Shown piece after piece: positions 7,211 through 9,301 of a stretch of 9,301 nucleotides of DNA. The number at the start of each line of letters is the position of its first letter. Position 1 is the stretch's first letter. The stretch is from NCBI GenBank assembly GCA_903924805.1, contig CAIYCZ010000448.1:1-9301 (forward strand), read 5' to 3'. The DNA is from an uncultured delta proteobacterium (lineage in GTDB: Bacteria; Desulfobacterota; WTBG01; CAIYCZ01). Made by a program: the position numbers and the translations under genes. The notes under the pieces were generated by a model that worked only from the letters and a program-made list of their open reading frames with translations, was not told the DNA's origin and did not search any database.

Positions 7211-7487
7211 TTATGTACCTCTTACAATATCGGTCGCAGATGCTTCCTTCCAGTACTTTTGAATTTTTGCGGCTGTCTCCGGTCGCTCTCCTGTAATCTG
7301 ATCGATATGACTCATTCATGCAAACAATGTAATCACTTAGATTAAATCTGACAATATCTGTGATGACTTCTTTTTTAAAACCCTCCCTGACATCTTCAGC
7401 GACTGATAGCAGCAAACATGAATTTTTCTGAAAATAGCGTACCCCAGTAGGTGCAAAAACGGCAGGGCCATTGCTGACCCTGCTTAT
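7211..7487 (-). pseudogene. Probable frameshifted remnant of a small gene
   Basis: Two stretches of protein-like sequence lie head to tail in different frames on the minus strand. The first is open from 7487 to about 7316 and includes 'VAEDVREGFKKEVITDIVRF' and 'NLSDYIVCM'. The second runs from 7315 to a stop at 7211 and reads 'MSHIDQITGERPETAAKIQK' and on to 'YWKEASATDIVRGT'. They meet at ATGAATGAG, where a one- or two-base change would join them into about 90 residues. The first frame continues to 7185 as a 76-codon reading from TTG 7415, but its last part is rich in Arg, Tyr and Cys and looks like a shadow. I recognise no family. A decayed gene or a sequencing error are both possible. Apart from this, 7103-7646 holds only the hairpin before it and an inverted repeat after it. 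Confidence 0.4.
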
Positions 7488-7516
7488 TTAATAAAGCCTT
7501 TCATATCAAAGAAGAC

Positions 7517-7552
7517 AATTACACACATCGCTTAATCCCGTAATGTGTAATT
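7517..7552. repeat. 9-bp inverted repeat downstream of the flavoprotein gene
   Basis: AATTACACA (7517-7525) and TGTGTAATT (7544-7552) are exact reverse complements with an 18-nt loop. The site lies about 95 nt past the stop of the minus-strand flavoprotein gene. It has no T-run on that strand and little GC, so it is at best a weak terminator. It could also be a protein-binding site. Confidence 0.4.
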
Positions 7553-7646
7553 TTGACAACCGAGCACGGACACAAGATGTTGCGATCAACAACATTCGAT
7601 TCCTCCTCCGCATATAGATCTGCCGGCAATATGAGCCCGCGCCTGT

Positions 7647-8972
7647 TTACACATTCGGGAATCCCATCCGTGCTGCAGGTTTTATGAGCTGCAGGACCTG
7701 CTCCGGCCGGAACCTGGCAATCTTCTGCGCAAGCTGCGGACGCTCTTGTTTTACACGCTCAAGGTGAGGTTGCAGGCCTGTCATGAGCCTGCTGTAAAGC
7801 TTGAACGGATTAATCGTCCAGGGGAGTTTTTGGGTAACAATATTGTGAAGGTAGTTATACTCATCTTCAGTAAACATCCGGTTAAAAAGCGGATAGCAGA
7901 GGAAATCGCGGTAATCGTGGGTTGCAAGCCAGTTCTGCTTCCACCAGTTGATGTAGCTCATGACGCCGTCCCTGTTGGGCATGCCCCGATGAAGCGCCTC
8001 AGATACGGCATGTGCGGCCTTATGGCCTGAAAGCAGAGCACCCGAGTTTTCCGCTTCGGAAAACCAGCAGCTGTCGCCGACAAAAACAACATTGTCCTTA
8101 AACGGCTCTCGTGCCGGACTCCAGTTGTTGACAACGCTTGCACGGGTGTGGGTTATCTCAAGCCGCGGGAACCAGCTTTTAAAGTTGCTTCGTTTTGTGA
8201 GAAACTCAAACTGCGCGTCACCGCTCACAAAAAACCAGTACTCGTCATCACGGTACACACTGGGCAGAAAGCAGAACGGAACAGGTCCCAGACCGCCTGC
8301 ATCATAGCTTATGCCCAGGAATATTGCCTCGGAGCGTTCGAACTCGACACCCGTGACATAATGGCTGATGGCTTTTCTGGTGTTAATAAAAAGCCGCTCT
8401 TTGTTCAGGCCTGTTATCTTTGCAAGCCGTGAATTGATACCATCCGCTGCTATACAGAAGGTGCCGACTAAACGCTCGCCGTCGCTTGTCATGATTTCCA
8501 CCCCGGCAGCAGTCTTTCGCACATCTATGACATTGCGCTCAAGATAATAGGTAACCCCGGCCTTCTGCCCTTCCTCATATAAACCGTTCAGCAGCGCCCC
8601 CTTGTCAAAAACAACCGCTGGAGTACCGTTGCCAGAAGCATTCAGCTCGTAATCTCCTATCTCAATGCGATCAGTGGCATTGGGGGAAATGAAGTGGCAG
8701 GCATAAAACTCGCGGTAGTTGCCGCTGTAGTTGACGGTAAAGTTGTTGACCGGGAATACCCATTTTTCCCTTTCCTTTGAAAAATACATGTGTTCCTCGT
8801 AGAACGAGTCCATGTTCATCAGAAACATCTGCGCGCATGAGCGCTGAATCTTGGCAGGATGCGTTTTGCGCTCAAGAAGCGCCACCTTCAAACCGTTTTC
8901 CGCTGCTGTCTTTGCTGCCACAAGACCGGAAGTTCCACCACCGACGACGATCACATCAAATTTATTTGCCAT
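7647..8972 (-). CDS. FAD-dependent oxidoreductase, geranylgeranyl reductase/FixC type
   Basis: The 441-residue protein has the three FAD signatures of the p-hydroxybenzoate hydroxylase-like class: the Rossmann G-G-G-T-S-G at 11-16 with Glu34 ending the second strand, the D-G motif in 'AADGINSRLAK' (Asp177-Gly178) and the G-D motif in 'VVFVGDSCWF' (Gly299-Asp300). The order and spacing suit the geranylgeranyl reductase/FixC branch, whose members reduce isoprenoid double bonds or transfer electrons; halogenase- or hydroxylase-like activity is an alternative. Residues 340-441 form a largely helical tail rich in aromatic and basic residues that might touch the membrane. There is no signal peptide, so it is cytoplasmic. 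The ATG at 8972 has CAGGGG about 7 nt upstream and a strong promoter. It converges on the ferrochelatase-like gene, with an IS30-type element just behind its promoter. The substrate cannot be assigned. Confidence 0.88.
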   Translation of the reverse strand: MANKFDVIVVGGGTSGLVAAKTAAENGLKVALLERKTHPAKIQRSCAQMFLMNMDSFYEEHMYFSKEREKWVFPVNNFTVNYSGNYREFYACHFISPNATDRIEIGDYELNASGNGTPAVVFDKGALLNGLYEEGQKAGVTYYLERNVIDVRKTAAGVEIMTSDGERLVGTFCIAADGINSRLAKITGLNKERLFINTRKAISHYVTGVEFERSEAIFLGISYDAGGLGPVPFCFLPSVYRDDEYWFFVSGDAQFEFLTKRSNFKSWFPRLEITHTRASVVNNWSPAREPFKDNVVFVGDSCWFSEAENSGALLSGHKAAHAVSEALHRGMPNRDGVMSYINWWKQNWLATHDYRDFLCYPLFNRMFTEDEYNYLHNIVTQKLPWTINPFKLYSRLMTGLQPHLERVKQERPQLAQKIARFRPEQVLQLIKPAARMGFPNV

Positions 8973-9021
8973 ACAGAACCCCTGTGTGTTTGTTTATAGG
9001 AACCTGCTTTTAAAATAAAAT

Positions 9022-9050
9022 AGTATAGGCTAGTGACTATTGTGTGTCAA
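9022..9050 (-). promoter_or_regulatory. Strong sigma-70 promoter for the flavoprotein gene
   Basis: On the minus strand a perfect TTGACA (9045-9050) is separated by exactly 17 nt from TATACT (9022-9027). Transcription would start near 9015, leaving a leader of about 43 nt before the ATG at 8972. The promoter lies about 80 nt outside the inferred end of the insertion sequence, so it appears native to the gene. Confidence 0.8.
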
Positions 9051-9131
9051 TAAAAAATCCCTCGAAAAATATAGGCAGGGGTTGTTCGGACAGCAATCAA
9101 CAGCATGTGGTGAGTATTAAAGGGAAATAAC

Positions 9132-9301
9132 TGCAGATTCAAATCCTACATTCAACGATTAAGTGCAACACATTCATTAGCCATAGCTTCAAGTGGCGTG
9201 AGGTATTTTAAGCATTTTCTTGGTCTGTTGTTAAGAGAATTTTCAACAGTTGCAATTTCTGATGCTGTCACATCGGCAAAATTAGTTTTCTTGGGGAAGA
9301 T
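9132..9301 (-). mobile_element. IS30-family insertion sequence, right end (partial)
   Basis: The transposase 3' end lies at this edge. Just beyond its stop, reading inward from 9132, TGCAGATTCAA is followed by CAACG and GCAACA. This resembles the IS30 terminal repeat as I remember it (TGTAGATTCAA, CAACG, GCAACA). The boundary near 9132 is therefore an inference; the other end is outside the window. Confidence 0.6.
9152..9301 (-). CDS. IS30-family transposase, C-terminal 49 residues (partial)
   Basis: The frame is open from the right edge to TGA at 9152-9154 and encodes 49 residues; the N-terminus is outside the window. It contains 'ENSLNNRPRKCLKYLTPLEA', the conserved end of the IS30 DDE integrase domain, in which L-N-x-R-P-R-K-x-L-x-x-x-T-P follows the catalytic Glu. 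The family cuts and joins its own inverted repeats to move the element. The catalytic residues themselves are not in the window, so activity cannot be judged, but the visible part is intact. Confidence 0.9.
   Translation of the reverse strand: MFPKKTNFADVTASEIATVENSLNNRPRKCLKYLTPLEAMANECVALNR

Noticed and set aside
7185..7415. Intact 76-codon minus-strand gene from TTG 7415
   Set aside because: Its last 40 codons look like out-of-frame sequence, and its end overlaps the hairpin at 7170-7202. A frameshifted remnant explains the region better.
1..9301. CRISPR array, tRNA, rRNA or defence system
   Set aside because: I saw no regularly spaced repeats, no cloverleaf-like tRNA sequence, no rRNA sequence and no recognised defence genes. 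The CPBP/Abi name alone does not show a phage-defence role.

Overview
The window looks like a chromosomal stretch from a Gram-negative, probably anaerobic or environmental bacterium. The gene density is moderate and the DNA is roughly 40-50 percent GC, with AT-rich intergenic spaces and clear AGGAGG-type ribosome binding sites. The secreted FG-GAP/VCBS propeller protein, whose C-terminal domain has an 'ESEMDNAGFNVYR' type motif, resembles proteins common in Desulfobacterota (Deltaproteobacteria) and related phyla. That lineage assignment is an inference from remembered family resemblance; no marker gene is present.

Layout. (1) Positions 1-3610, minus strand: two secreted beta-repeat proteins, each with a signal peptide and its own AGGAGG site. 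The downstream one (1296 to the left edge) runs off the window and is therefore partial. The upstream one (3610-1550) is a probable seven-bladed FG-GAP/VCBS propeller with a Thr-rich linker and a C-terminal FN3-like domain. A 12-bp perfect hairpin lies between them. (2) 3611-3914: an AT-rich divergent intergenic region with a good sigma-70 promoter facing right and a 10-bp inverted repeat. (3) 3915-5455, plus strand: a CPBP (CAAX/Abi) family membrane protein with a badly degraded active site, followed 11 nt later by a membrane-anchored alpha/beta hydrolase. (4) 5657-7102, plus strand: a membrane-anchored protein whose C-terminal half matches the ferrochelatase fold. It has its own near-consensus promoter and a hairpin behind it. 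(5) 7103-7646: no intact gene, but a probable frameshifted gene remnant and a 9-bp inverted repeat. (6) 8972-7647, minus strand: an FAD-dependent oxidoreductase of the geranylgeranyl reductase/FixC type with an excellent sigma-70 promoter. (7) 9132-9301: the 3' end of an IS30-family insertion sequence, transposase on the minus strand, continuing beyond the right edge.

How the genes may relate. The CPBP protein and the hydrolase are almost certainly co-transcribed. The ferrochelatase-like gene follows in the same direction but with its own promoter. The flavoprotein converges on it from the other side. A tetrapyrrole- or lipid-related membrane process would fit the pieces, but nothing in the sequence proves it. 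The most noteworthy item is the ferrochelatase-like protein: it carries a transmembrane anchor, a large extra N-terminal domain and an Asp at the position of the usual catalytic Glu.
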